A DNA stretch of 19,269 nt from Lachnoclostridium sp. UBA739. GTDB taxonomy: Bacteria; Bacillota_A; Clostridia; Lachnospirales; Lachnospiraceae. Every line of letters starts with the position of its first letter. Position 1 is the stretch's first letter. Position numbers and translations under genes: made by a program. Under the pieces are notes generated by a model. That model was given only the letters and a program-made list of their open reading frames with translations, made no database searches and was not told the origin of the DNA. Positions 1-8,000 of the stretch are shown piece after piece. Location: the NCBI GenBank assembly GCA_002297865.1, contig DBKX01000160.1, forward strand, positions 17,224 to 36,492, given 5' to 3'.

Positions 1-1002
1 TGCTTTGTGTTCCGTTTTATCAATTAATTTATAAGATGCCAAAATTAGAACTGGCATAAAAACAAACACCGTAATTAAGCTAATGGCAACTCCCTTTGCC
101 AAGGCTAGTCCAAGGTCTGGTCCGATTAGGAATTGCATGAGACACAATGCAAGGAATCCTATTACAGTAGTCAGACCACTTGATAGAATAGATACGGTCG
201 ACATGTTAAGTGCATTTACCATGGCTTCTTTTACATCATCTGTCTCCTTACGGCATTCACTAAACCGGTGTAACAAAAAAACGGAATAGTCAAGTGAAAC
301 AGCCAACTGCAAAATGCTTCCTGCTGCATTTGTTACAAAAGATATCTGGCCAAATAACAGGTTAGTTCCATTATTAATTACTACCGCAATTCCCAGTCCA
401 ATCAAAATGATTATGGGTTCTGCAAAGGACTGTGTTGTCAGAAGAAGAATTGCTAATACGAATAGAACCGCTACAATTGAAATGAATGCAACTTCCTTAA
501 CTGTACTTGTTGTAGCTACTACGGTAGCTACTGCACTGCCTGACATCTCATTATCTTCTCCAATTAAGGTACGTATCTCTTCTACTGCCTGTATGTTTTT
601 CTCTTCATCAATTGTCACAGACAATAGCGCATTATCATTTTTATAATACGTTTCAACCGTATCTTGATCCATCATTTCAAGAGGTTCTGTTATGTCTTGT
701 GCTGTATCAAGCCACGTAACATCTTTTACTCCATCTATGGCTAAAAGCTTTTGTTTATAAGACAATGCCTCTGGGATAGTAACACTGCGCAGCATGATTC
801 TCGCATTAGGAATGCCCCCTTCGTATTCCGTTTCTAAACGATCCAGAGCAACAGTGGAAGGACTTCCTTTCGGCAGATAATCATTGATATCATAATTTAC
901 CGAGACAAGATTCTTGCCAAAAAAACATAACACAAACAAAACACCAAAAATAGTAATAATCAGTTTAGGATGATCCACAACATATCTATAAAACTTCTTC
1001 AT
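1..1002 (-). CDS. MMPL/RND-family exporter, N-terminal half (3' end outside window)
   Basis: 334 codons are visible, read without a stop from an ATG at 1002 down to base 1, so the C-terminal half lies outside the window. The start follows a purine-rich AAAGAGAGAA stretch. The protein opens with a short basic stretch and one membrane helix (about residues 8-28), then a soluble, presumably extracytoplasmic domain (about 30-170), then a cluster of membrane helices. After helix 4 comes SLDYSVFLLHRFSE, with Asp238-Tyr239, matching the conserved (I/L)DY..FL..R(Y/F).E signature of MMPL transporters, where the Asp is thought to relay protons. Family members are about 700 residues with two such halves and export lipids, peptides or drugs using proton motive force. 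The substrate cannot be told from this sequence. No regulator gene is adjacent inside the window. The family call is firm; calling it specifically drug export would be a guess. Confidence 0.9.
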   Translation of the reverse strand, partial: MKKFYRYVVDHPKLIITIFGVLFVLCFFGKNLVSVNYDINDYLPKGSPSTVALDRLETEYEGGIPNARIMLRSVTIPEALSYKQKLLAIDGVKDVTWLDTAQDITEPLEMMDQDTVETYYKNDNALLSVTIDEEKNIQAVEEIRTLIGEDNEMSGSAVATVVATTSTVKEVAFISIVAVLFVLAILLLTTQSFAEPIIILIGLGIAVVINNGTNLLFGQISFVTNAAGSILQLAVSLDYSVFLLHRFSECRKETDDVKEAMVNALNMSTVSILSSGLTTVIGFLALCLMQFLIGPDLGLALAKGVAISLITVFVFMPVLILASYKLIDKTEHKA

Positions 1003-1269
1003 TATGCAATTTCTCTCTTTCTGTACTAACGTTATATAAATAACTAAGACTCAAAATAAAACAGCTATTCTATTATTTGAAATTTATAAGATATTCATTA
1101 TTGAAAATTTTGCCAATTGGCTAAAATGCGAAGTAATGCATCTTCCCTTGATCAAAAAAAGCCACAAACGCATTATGTATCTGCCTCCAAGCGCTAGATT
1201 TAAGTCTAACTTTTGATGGCTGTACAATTTTACGTTGTGACCTCTTCTAATTTTAGTATGAAGCATTAC
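1003..1269. other. Intergenic region upstream of the MMPL gene; short palindrome
   Basis: This 267-base stretch holds no gene I can support. It contains a perfect 10-bp palindrome GCCAATTGGC at 1112-1121, flanked by TTTT on the left and TAAAA on the right. It sits about 110 bases upstream of the MMPL start and could be an operator or chance. A 60-codon ATG frame at 1084-1266 lacks a ribosome binding site and resembles nothing. Another minus-strand frame stays open for about 38 codons across the same bases, also without a start. I find no clear terminator for the upstream gene and no convincing -35/-10 pair for the MMPL gene. Confidence 0.35.
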
Positions 1270-1818
1270 TTAATTATCTTTCATCAAAGAAAATACACTT
1301 TTAATATTGGGTCTATATTTTTTCATAATAATCGCGCAAATTAGTTCTTCTGCTGCTGCTAAACCTGCAATCACACATAACCAAATGCATGCTATCCTTA
1401 CATCCAATAGCATTAATATGTACGGAAACACATAGAAAACCGCTTCCTTTACCCGCTGTAACACCGTACGAATTAGAACACGATGCTGGAATTTTGCTAC
1501 TCCAACAAAACCTGCTATGGTTTTTAAGAATCCCACGGCTATTATAATTGCAAAATCCTCTTCCGGTATGTACGCTAATACAAATTTCAACAGTTTTACA
1601 AGCACGATAATTGTAAAAACAAATTCTGCAATGCCATGCATTTTTATCCTATCTTCCGTTTCCAAATCAAATGTCTTCACATACAGTCTTTCAATTATCA
1701 TATAAAGTACACACATTGTATAAAAACATATGAAAAGTGGTGAAAGTGTTGGCACAAATATGATACCTACTGCGAACAAAATTACTATATAAATAATAGT
1801 GTCTGCAATACAATTCAC
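1270..1818 (-). CDS. Degenerate CDP-alcohol phosphatidyltransferase-like membrane protein
   Basis: 182 residues with about six hydrophobic segments (near 5-23, 26-42, 64-84, 88-106, 124-140, 142-165). The start is GTG at 1818, with a perfect AGGAGGG nine bases upstream. The overall pattern (LSPLFICFY near the N-terminus, AEFVF in the middle, FVGVAKFQH, and AAAEELI...KKYRPNIKS at the end) resembles clostridial CDP-alcohol phosphatidyltransferases, which make phospholipids by moving a phosphatidyl group onto an alcohol. The family signature Dx2DGx2ARx8Gx3Dx3D can be laid gaplessly on residues 40-65, but every signature residue is changed: Met40, Glu43, Arg44, Val47, Lys48, Arg57, His61, Glu65. 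The protein should therefore be catalytically dead or changed in function. The intact frame, strong ribosome site and good promoter argue it is expressed. The family link is inference from recall; it could instead be an unrelated membrane protein. Confidence 0.75.
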   Translation of the reverse strand: MNCIADTIIYIVILFAVGIIFVPTLSPLFICFYTMCVLYMIIERLYVKTFDLETEDRIKMHGIAEFVFTIIVLVKLLKFVLAYIPEEDFAIIIAVGFLKTIAGFVGVAKFQHRVLIRTVLQRVKEAVFYVFPYILMLLDVRIACIWLCVIAGLAAAEELICAIIMKKYRPNIKSVFSLMKDN

Positions 1819-1849
1819 TCCTTAGATCCCTCCTAACCTCTTCAATGCT

Positions 1850-1888
1850 ATTCTAACATTTCACATTGTATCAGTCAATTTCACATTG
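1850..1888 (-). promoter_or_regulatory. Sigma-A-type promoter with overlapping 11-bp direct repeats
   Basis: On the minus strand, TTGACT (1873-1878) and TAGAAT (1850-1855) are separated by exactly 17 bases, placing a start site near 1843 and a short leader before the GTG at 1818. Two direct repeats of CAATGTGAAAT (minus strand) lie at 1878-1888, abutting the -35, and at 1858-1868, inside the spacer. They are 20 bases apart, about two helical turns, as expected for two protein subunits binding the same DNA face. The promoter match is strong; the operator role of the repeats is inference. Confidence 0.7.
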
Positions 1889-1939
1889 ATACATTTTATG
1901 CAAAATATGTAACATTTGATGAAGTGGAATAAAACTTAC

Positions 1940-2164
1940 TTACAGTGGAGTGCTCTCATTTGTATCCCAATAGTCTTTTTCCTGTAAATGCTTTCTCCAG
2001 AATGCGTTTTCCATCTTAAGCATTTCCACTCTCTCTTTGTAAATTTTCTCTTTCTTTCGTAACTGAAACTCTTTCTGCTGTTCTTCCTCTTCTTTTATCT
2101 TTTCCTTTTCCTCTTCAATGGCCTTCTTAATGTCATCCTCAATTGCATCAAAATTTTCTAACAC
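1940..2164 (-). CDS. Small highly charged coiled-coil protein, function unknown
   Basis: 74 residues, dominated by Glu and Lys, with a long predicted amphipathic helix or coiled coil from about residue 5 to 60 and a short polar tail ending STPL. No signal peptide or membrane segment is visible. The frame opens with GTG at 2164, preceded by AGGA five bases upstream; there is no in-frame ATG until codon 49, so GTG is the only sensible start. It lies 89 bases downstream of the MATE gene and ahead of the promoter for the next gene. I do not recognise the family. The low-complexity composition means it could be a chance open frame, but the ribosome site, position and sense-strand orientation favour a real small gene. 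Confidence 0.5.
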   Translation of the reverse strand: MLENFDAIEDDIKKAIEEEKEKIKEEEEQQKEFQLRKKEKIYKERVEMLKMENAFWRKHLQEKDYWDTNESTPL

Positions 2165-2175
2165 CTCTTTCCTAT

Positions 2176-2201
2176 ATATAACTTCATTCTAAAAGTTATA
2201 T
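2176..2201. repeat. AT-rich inverted repeat upstream of the coiled-coil ORF
   Basis: ATATAACTT (2176-2184) is followed eight bases later by its exact reverse complement AAGTTATAT (2193-2201). The repeat sits 12 bases upstream of the GTG start at 2164. It could be an operator or a weak RNA hairpin. It lacks the GC-rich stem and T-run of a terminator for the MATE gene. Confidence 0.35.
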
Positions 2202-2253
2202 CGGTAAGATAATGCCTTGATATTAGGAACTGAACCAATACATGCTTCACAAT

Positions 2254-3615
2254 TTAACACAGTTTCTTTCGTACGATATAGTATGCCATTAAAACTGCTG
2301 CTCCCGTTATGATCCACGAAATTGGATACACATTCATTAGCATGCCAAAGGATGTGTATTTCTTACATACTGTTGCAACCCACACAAGACGGAACACACA
2401 GGTACCGAATACCGTTAATATAGCTGGTGTCATGGAATACCCCATTCCTCTTAATGCCGATCCACTAATCTCGTAGGTATTACATAAGAAATTTACCGTA
2501 AGGATGCGAATCATTCTGGCTGCTGCATATTTTTTTACGGCTTCCTTAGATGTAAATAAGCCAATAAATAGTTTTCTTCCTGATACGATGGTAAAACTTA
2601 AGGCACAAGTAATCACAATGCTTAAAATCATGCTAAGGCGAAAAATCTTCTTGCACCTGTCATAGTTGCCAGCTCCAAAATTCTGACTGGTAAATGTAAC
2701 TGTAGCTTGATTAAACGCTGCAATTACAAAGTACGTTATGTATTCATAATTCAGTGCCACTGCTGAGCCAGCCACTGCATCTGATCCGTATCCATTTAAT
2801 GCTCTTTGAATAAACAGATTGGCTACTGAAAATACCATTCCCTGTAATCCTGCTGGAATGCCTATCTTTAGCATTTTAATAAGCTCTGATTTGGTAATGT
2901 GCAGCAAACGAAACTGCAATCGTATGGCCCCAGTTTCATGTACTAAAAAAATAATTACCATGGACGAACTAATTATATTGGATACTACTGTGGCGATTGC
3001 TACTCCTGCCACTCCAAGATGGAATACAATAACAAGTATCATATTAAGCCCTGCATTGACAATGCCTGCCAGTATAAGGCAATACATTGGCCGCCTTGTA
3101 TCACCTATACTTCGCAAAATTGCAGAACCAAAATTATATAACATAATAAATGGCATCCCTAAAAAATAGATTCTCAAATATAAATTAGCATGAGATATTA
3201 CATCTTCGGGTGTATTCATAAGGACCAGCACTGGTTTTGTAATCAGCAATCCCAATACTAATAAAATGAGTCCACTAATACTTGCTACTACCATTGAGGT
3301 ATGTACGGTATCCTGTATGTTTTCTTGGCGTTTCTGTCCTATGTAACTGGCAATCACCACGTTGGTTCCGACAGAGATTCCAACGAATAGGTTTAACAGC
3401 AGATTAATAAATGGTCCATTGCATCCTACTGCTGCCTGTTCCTGACTGCTACAAAATTTACCTACTACTGCAACATCAACTGAATTGAACAATTGCTGTA
3501 AGATACTGCTTGCTGCAATTGGCAAGGCAAATAGAAACAGCTTATCCAATAGACTTCCATGAAGCATGTCTATTTGCCTTGTTTTTGTAGTTCTTATTTC
3601 ACTCACTCTAATCAC
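2254..3615 (-). CDS. MATE-family multidrug efflux transporter
   Basis: 453 residues with the hydrophobic pattern of a 12-helix MATE transporter in two homologous halves. The first helix motif is typical (LFLFALPIAASSILQQLFNSVD, broken here as LFLFALPIAASS then ILQQLFNSVD, about residues 26-47), followed by GCNGPFINLL and VGTNVVIASYIGQ. Family members use sodium or proton gradients to expel cationic drugs and metabolites. I chose the GTG at 3615; the conserved family start region begins at Met17 (MLHGSLLDKL), so the first 16 residues may be extra. The ribosome site before the GTG is only a weak AGAGAAAG, while a better AAAGGAG lies 33 bases further up (3648-3654) with no normal start codon behind it. 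The gene stands alone behind a MerR-type promoter, so it is probably induced by a compound sensed by a MerR regulator encoded elsewhere. Confidence 0.92.
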   Translation of the reverse strand: MIRVSEIRTTKTRQIDMLHGSLLDKLFLFALPIAASSILQQLFNSVDVAVVGKFCSSQEQAAVGCNGPFINLLLNLFVGISVGTNVVIASYIGQKRQENIQDTVHTSMVVASISGLILLVLGLLITKPVLVLMNTPEDVISHANLYLRIYFLGMPFIMLYNFGSAILRSIGDTRRPMYCLILAGIVNAGLNMILVIVFHLGVAGVAIATVVSNIISSSMVIIFLVHETGAIRLQFRLLHITKSELIKMLKIGIPAGLQGMVFSVANLFIQRALNGYGSDAVAGSAVALNYEYITYFVIAAFNQATVTFTSQNFGAGNYDRCKKIFRLSMILSIVITCALSFTIVSGRKLFIGLFTSKEAVKKYAAARMIRILTVNFLCNTYEISGSALRGMGYSMTPAILTVFGTCVFRLVWVATVCKKYTSFGMLMNVYPISWIITGAAVLMAYYIVRKKLC

Positions 3616-3698
3616 TTTCTTTCTCTTTAGATTCCTTAATACTATACTCCTTTAACTTAAAAAATAAAAGTCTAGAAATTTCTTTTAAACCAATGCCT

Positions 3699-3729
3699 AT
3701 TGTATTACTTGGAGTTGACTCTAAGTCAA
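3699..3729 (-). promoter_or_regulatory. MerR-family-type promoter/operator of the MATE gene
   Basis: On the minus strand, TTGACT (3724-3729) and TACAAT (3699-3704) are separated by 19 bases instead of the usual 17. The spacer holds a dyad, CTTAGAGTCAACTCCAAG (3708-3725), with arms CTTAGAGT and ACTCCAAG matching at 7 of 8 positions. An elongated spacer with a dyad inside it is the hallmark of promoters activated by MerR-family regulators, which twist the DNA to realign -35 and -10. CTT(A/G)GAGT arms are typical of the family. The expected start site is near 3692, giving a leader of about 77 bases. No merR-like gene is in the window. Confidence 0.82.
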
Positions 3730-3797
3730 GAGAAAATTACTTCAATTCTATAAACAAAGATAGCCCTATGCCACGTAATGAAACATGATTCAGAGAA

Positions 3798-4127
3798 TCA
3801 CACTCCTGCATATAATTGAATACCTGCCTGTGCCAATGCGCTCTGTGCACCACCACCGATTCCTCCACAGTTCAAGGCATCAACCTGATTATCTGCTAAG
3901 AATCCTGCTAATACTCCGTGACCATTGCCATTGGTATCGACTACCTGACTTTCCTTCACCTTGTTATCTGCAACATCATAAATTTTAAATTGCTCCGTGT
4001 GTCCAAAGTGTTGAAATATTTCTCCCTTTTCGTATGTTACTGCTATTTTGTATCTTGCACTTTCATAAATGTCTGTTACCGTTGGTCTAGACACTCCCAT
4101 GATATCGCCACACTGTTCCTGTGTCAT
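3798..4127 (-). pseudogene. Remnant of a DUF134 / NifX-type (dinitrogenase iron-molybdenum cofactor domain) gene
   Basis: The 109-codon frame fuses two family fragments. Residues 1-26 (MTQEQCGDIMGVSRPTVTDI then YESARY) match the helix-turn-helix end of DUF134 proteins. Residues 27-109 (KIAVTYEKGEIFQHFGHTEQ onward, then GHGVLAGFL and CGGIGGGAQSAL) match the dinitrogenase iron-molybdenum cofactor domain (NifB/NifX type). DUF134 normally has about 50 residues before this point and more after it, and the NifX domain normally runs on past LYAGV, where this one stops at TGA. Upstream, codons reading EAFW-stop-LYWEK in the same frame look like continued DUF134 (EA...YEK) broken by TAA. There is no proper ribosome site. 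The join falls at a shared Lys-Ile-Ala, consistent with deletion between short matches. I call it a pseudogene, although the remaining frame is clean and a small functional product is not excluded. Confidence 0.75.
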
Positions 4128-4177
4128 TTTTTCCCAATATAATTACCAGAAAGCCTCTTTTCCCACCTCTTGGGGTG

Positions 4178-4217
4178 CAAAAACTCCCTGCCACTACACA
4201 TTTTAGTGACAGGGAGT
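4178..4217 (-). terminator. Intrinsic terminator downstream of the GNAT gene
   Basis: A 14-bp stem, ACTCCCTGCCACTA (4183-4196) with TAGTGACAGGGAGT (4204-4217), one G-U wobble and a 7-base loop. Read on the minus strand, TTTTT (4183 down to 4179) follows at once. It lies 12 bases past the GNAT stop codon. Confidence 0.88.
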
Positions 4218-4228
4218 CTTTCTTTCAT

Positions 4229-4855
4229 TTAGAAAATCTGGCCAGGCAGTTTCAACTTCTCTTTCGTTGGAAACTGTTTATCAAACTCCTCGGCTGCTTT
4301 TTCATCCACAAAGTACCCTGCTGGCGTTGCATACTCACCTGTAATACCAGCAAGATATCCCACAAGCAATTCCTTGCACAAGAAGAAGGAAGCATCCTCG
4401 CCTTCTGGAAGGCCGTGATAACGAATACCATATTCACTAGCGACCGTAAAACCACTTTTCCCATAGAAGTCTATGTTTCCCTCAAAGCATAGCGCACCAC
4501 AGCCAAGTTCCTTTGCTTTCTCTAAAGAATAGTCCAGTAGAATCTTCCCATATCCATTTCTTTTTAAATCATTTGCAATGCAGATTGGGCCCATGGTCAT
4601 AATAGGGATGTCTCTGCCATCGTCTGATTTGATCGTGGCATGCATAAACATATTCTGTCCAATCAGTTTACCATCCTGTTCCATAACGAAGTCAAGCTCT
4701 TTTACAAATGCCTTATCATTTCTTAACTGATTCAGCACATAATGCTCTAAACAGCCTGGACGATATACGTTCCAAAATGATTCTCTTACAAGGTTCTCCA
4801 CTTCTTTGTATTCTTCCTGTTTTTCTAAACGAATGTTAATGTTGTTTTTATTCAT
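4229..4855 (-). CDS. GNAT-family N-acetyltransferase
   Basis: 208 residues. The N-terminal two thirds follow the GNAT fold: IRLEKQEEYKEVENLVRESF (strand 1 and helix 1), a strand around LDFVMEQDGKLIGQ, GPICIANDLKRNGYGKILL with the acetyl-CoA pyrophosphate loop KRNGYG at 98-103, then ALCFEGNIDFYGKSGF, where family members carry the ...YxxxGF signature. GNAT enzymes move acetyl from acetyl-CoA to an amine; the C-terminal 55 residues are specific to the subfamily and do not reveal the substrate. The start is secure: AGGAGGG lies six bases before the ATG. Upstream sits an unusual leader with two mini-ORFs and a hairpin, suggesting control of its expression. A strong terminator follows. The family is firm; an antibiotic-modifying role is only a possibility. 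Confidence 0.92.
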   Translation of the reverse strand: MNKNNINIRLEKQEEYKEVENLVRESFWNVYRPGCLEHYVLNQLRNDKAFVKELDFVMEQDGKLIGQNMFMHATIKSDDGRDIPIMTMGPICIANDLKRNGYGKILLDYSLEKAKELGCGALCFEGNIDFYGKSGFTVASEYGIRYHGLPEGEDASFFLCKELLVGYLAGITGEYATPAGYFVDEKAAEEFDKQFPTKEKLKLPGQIF

Positions 4856-4882
4856 TGTTTTCCCTCCTGAAAATTGTCAACT

Positions 4883-4918
4883 TCAATTGCATTTCTGCGG
4901 GAGGTTTGACAGATTCAT
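4883..4918 (-). CDS. Candidate leader mini-ORF 2 upstream of the GNAT gene (11 codons)
   Basis: ATG at 4918 is preceded by GGGAGG with six bases between, giving MNLSNLPQKCN then TGA. The Shine-Dalgarno is part of the left arm of a perfect hairpin (4899-4930) and the ATG sits in its loop, so translation would be blocked while the hairpin holds. The stop is 15 bases before the GNAT Shine-Dalgarno. No homology is recognisable. This is inference from layout only. Confidence 0.35.
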   Translation of the reverse strand: MNLSNLPQKCN

Positions 4919-4930
4919 AGCAAACCTCCC
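4899..4930 (-). promoter_or_regulatory. Perfect 10-bp hairpin in the GNAT leader
   Basis: GGGAGGTTTG and CAAACCTCCC pair perfectly around a 12-base loop. No T-run follows on either strand, so it is not a normal terminator. On the minus strand its left arm carries a GGGAGG ribosome site for mini-ORF 2, and CCTCC in its right arm could also pair with the GGAGG of the GNAT gene. This resembles translation-attenuation leaders, but the role is unproven. Confidence 0.5.
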
Positions 4931-4932
4931 GG

Positions 4933-4971
4933 CTATGCTACAATCTCCAATGCTTTGCTCATTTTCTTCAA
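4933..4971 (-). CDS. Candidate leader mini-ORF 1 upstream of the GNAT gene (12 codons)
   Basis: TTG at 4971 follows AAGGAG with eight bases between, giving (M)KKMSKALEIVA then TAG. The stop lies only two bases before the hairpin at 4899-4930, so a ribosome ending or stalling here would cover the hairpin's left arm. An in-frame ATG at codon 4 is too far from the ribosome site. The frame could be chance; the evidence is the spacing and its position against the hairpin. Confidence 0.35.
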   Translation of the reverse strand: MKKMSKALEIVA

Positions 4972-4995
4972 ACAGCAGTCTCCTTACATAAAATA

Positions 4996-5024
4996 TTTAT
5001 AATCAAGCTTGATGGCCTAATTAA
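4996..5024 (-). promoter_or_regulatory. Weak candidate promoter for the GNAT leader
   Basis: On the minus strand, TTAATT (5019-5024) and TATAAA (4996-5001) are 17 bases apart. The start would fall near 4989, a few bases before the ribosome site of mini-ORF 1. The -35 matches only three of six consensus bases. The remaining stretch to 5097 shows no GC-rich terminator for the upstream repeat-protein gene. Confidence 0.35.
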
Positions 5025-5097
5025 CATAAAAAATATATCTCGGCATCTTTACACTCAGAATTCACCCTTTCTCTACCAAGAAATTCTTATCACATTA

Positions 5098-8000
5098 CTA
5101 AGCAGGTGTCAACTTTCCTTCCGCATCCTTTATCTTCTGAATCATTTCCTGTATCTCCTGTAATGACTGAGCACTCTTCTTCAGCAACATCACTTCAGCT
5201 TTCTTCACATTTGATTTGTACAATTTAAATTTCATTTTCTCCGTATTATACATCCCACTGTCAATCTTTTCTTGTGCATCGCTTATTACCTCTTGCAACT
5301 CCGAATAGTCAAGCTCCCACTTAGCATATAACGTGATATCTTCTTTTACAGAATCTGAAAAGTCATACGCAATAGTGCCTTCTTGATCCAAATACCATCC
5401 CAGGAACACATAACCCACATAAGATATGGCATCTGGCTCAACTGCATGTTCCCCATAGACAATCTCTTGCATTCCTGCCTCAGTATCACAGTTGCTCACA
5501 AACCACACTTTTAGATTGCTTCTTACAAGAGTTTTCTCCGCCTGTTCTAACTGACTTACCATTGTTTCTACTTCTTCGTATGAGGTGGCATTTTCCAGTG
5601 CTAACATCTCCTCTGCTTTTTCCAGCACTGCTTGATAGTGCCCTATGGATTCACTGTCATTCATGTTAAGAATCTCTTCATTATTCAAACTGCTCTTGGC
5701 ACACTCTACGGCTGTAGCTAAACTGGAATAATCAACTCCCCATTTCGCATATATCGTTAAGTCACCTACTACTGGCTGCTCAAAATCATATAACTTTGTA
5801 TAAAATGAATCTGTATACCAGTTATCAAAGATATAGTTCTCTCGTTCTGGAACTACCGGCTTACTAATCTTTTCTCCATATTTTATGATTCTAGTTGTAT
5901 TATCAACTCCCCCACTATACTCAAACGTTACCTGATATACTTTCTTAGCAAGCACATTCAGCAGACTCGCAATAACATTTTTTACTTCCTCTGGAGTGGC
6001 AGCTGTTTTCTCTTCCAACATCGTTTCTGCTTGTGCTACCTTGTCTTTGTACTGCTTTACTGATTCTTCTGTATAACAAACCAGGTTTTCTTCTTTTGAA
6101 ACAATCTGTTTTGCCTCTGCAACAGCCTCCTCTAACTGAGCATAGTCTACTTCCCATTTTGCATATAGGGTTTTATTCTCTGTTACTTCATTCCTAAAAT
6201 CATATAGAACTGTAAACACCTTGTCTTCATACCATCCTACGAAGCAATATCCTTCTTTTACTGGAGGAACTGGTTCAACTGCACACTCTCCACAGGAAAT
6301 TAACTGAGTCTGTAGCATGTTCCCTTGTTCCCCCTCGAATGCTACAAAATATTTTTCATCCGTATCACCTAGGACTTGCACCATTGCCTCACGAATAGAA
6401 CTGATAGCACTCTCAATTTCCTCTAATGAAGCTGCATTTCTGTAATCCAGTAGTTTCTGTCCTGTTTTGATGGTGTTCCTTAAGCGTAATTTTTTCGCCC
6501 CTGTCTCAACAAAATCACTGTTCACTACCACATTCGCTTCACAAACAACCTTTTCAAGCTCTGAATAATCTAGTTTCCATTTTGCGTATAATGTAAAATC
6601 CTTTTTTACCACTTCCCCAAAATCATAGCTGTTAAAGCACTCTTCATCTGTATACCATCCATCAAAAAGATACCCGCTTTTCATTGGAACTTCTGGCTCA
6701 ATAGCCTTCTCACCATATGTTACCTTTCTTGTTCCGAAAATATTTCCGCCATTGCTATTAAAACTAACCTGTAAAACTTTCTTAGTAAGTCCTTGCTCTG
6801 CACATTTTAGCTTATCCACCATATCGTTCACATCTTCTGCAGAACATGCTGTCTGTGAATTGAGCATCATTTCTGCTTCATGTACTACACCTACATACAC
6901 ATCAAGTGACTCCTGATCGAATTGGGAAATGAATTCACTATTTTCTCTTTTCTCTTTTTCTAGAGCAACTGCCTCTGCTAGTTTTGTATAATCAATTTCA
7001 AATTTACCATAAATCATTTGGTTTTCCATTACTTTCTCTGCGAAATTATAAGGTTGTGTATATGTTTTGTCTGTATACCAGCCTTTGAACACATATCCCG
7101 CAAATTCTGGCGTAGGTGCTTCTAATGTGCTTCCCCGTAGTAAAGAAACACCAGGAATCTCAAGTCTGTATTCGTTACTAAAGGTAACTTGTACCTCTGG
7201 CACCTCGAACTCAATTTCTACCACATTGCTTATGGTTTTATAGGTTTTGCCCATATAATTATTTGTTATGATACAAAAATATGGTTCTTTGGAATGATTT
7301 CTAATTGATGGTATGTAAGAACTTTCCGTTGCCCCTGCTAGTAGCTCGCTATTTGCTAAAGTTTGATCCCAGTCTATTTCCCTGCGAAACGCAGATGCTA
7401 CATAGTCATTATAACTAACCTCTTTATAAACAACAGTTCCTCTATACCATTGGTACGTCAGTTCTCCACCAACATATGAGACATTATTTTCATATTTTTC
7501 AGTTGAGCCTTTCTTTACTTCAATTGGCTTTATTTCTTCATATCTATCCTGTATATATTCTGTTTTCTCACTTCCTATTTGACAATCTGGTGCCAAAAAG
7601 TAGATATTATCTATATCTAACTGAAAACACTTTTTATCAGCATCAAAATAGAAATAACCTAATCTGGCATGCAAATCACTTACTTCTTCATGGCTTCCCT
7701 CATAGTAAATTTTCGTTAATGGCTGGTATAACCCATACAGACTATTATCATTACATGGATTGAAAGCACCTGTTCCAATTGCCCCAACTGATTCTGGAAT
7801 CCATAACTCATTAAGTAGTGCATCATCGAAAGCAAAGTTTCCAATTGCCTTAACTCCTGACGGTATTCTGTAACTTCCTGTTCTTCCATTCGGAAATGAT
7901 ACCAGTACATCCTTCTGCTTAGTGTACAAAACTCCATCCAGTGAACAAAATGCCTGATTTTCAGGAACTACATTAATATTTATCAGATTGAAACACTGTG

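Noticed and set aside
83..646. Plus-strand open frames opposite the MMPL gene
   Set aside because: They are antisense shadows of a clear coding sequence and lack ribosome sites.
1112..1121. GCCAATTGGC palindrome as a defined operator of the MMPL gene
   Set aside because: At ten bases it can easily be chance, and no promoter could be placed beside it; noted only as a sequence feature.
1084..1266. 60-codon ATG frame on the minus strand between the MMPL and membrane-protein genes
   Set aside because: It has no ribosome site, no recognisable family features and starts three bases after another gene's stop; it is probably chance.
4899..4930. The GGGAGGTTTG hairpin as an intrinsic terminator
   Set aside because: No T-run follows on either strand; a leader structure fits better.
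5945..6157. 70-codon minus-strand frame inside the 1094-residue gene
   Set aside because: It is an out-of-frame shadow of the repeat-protein coding sequence.
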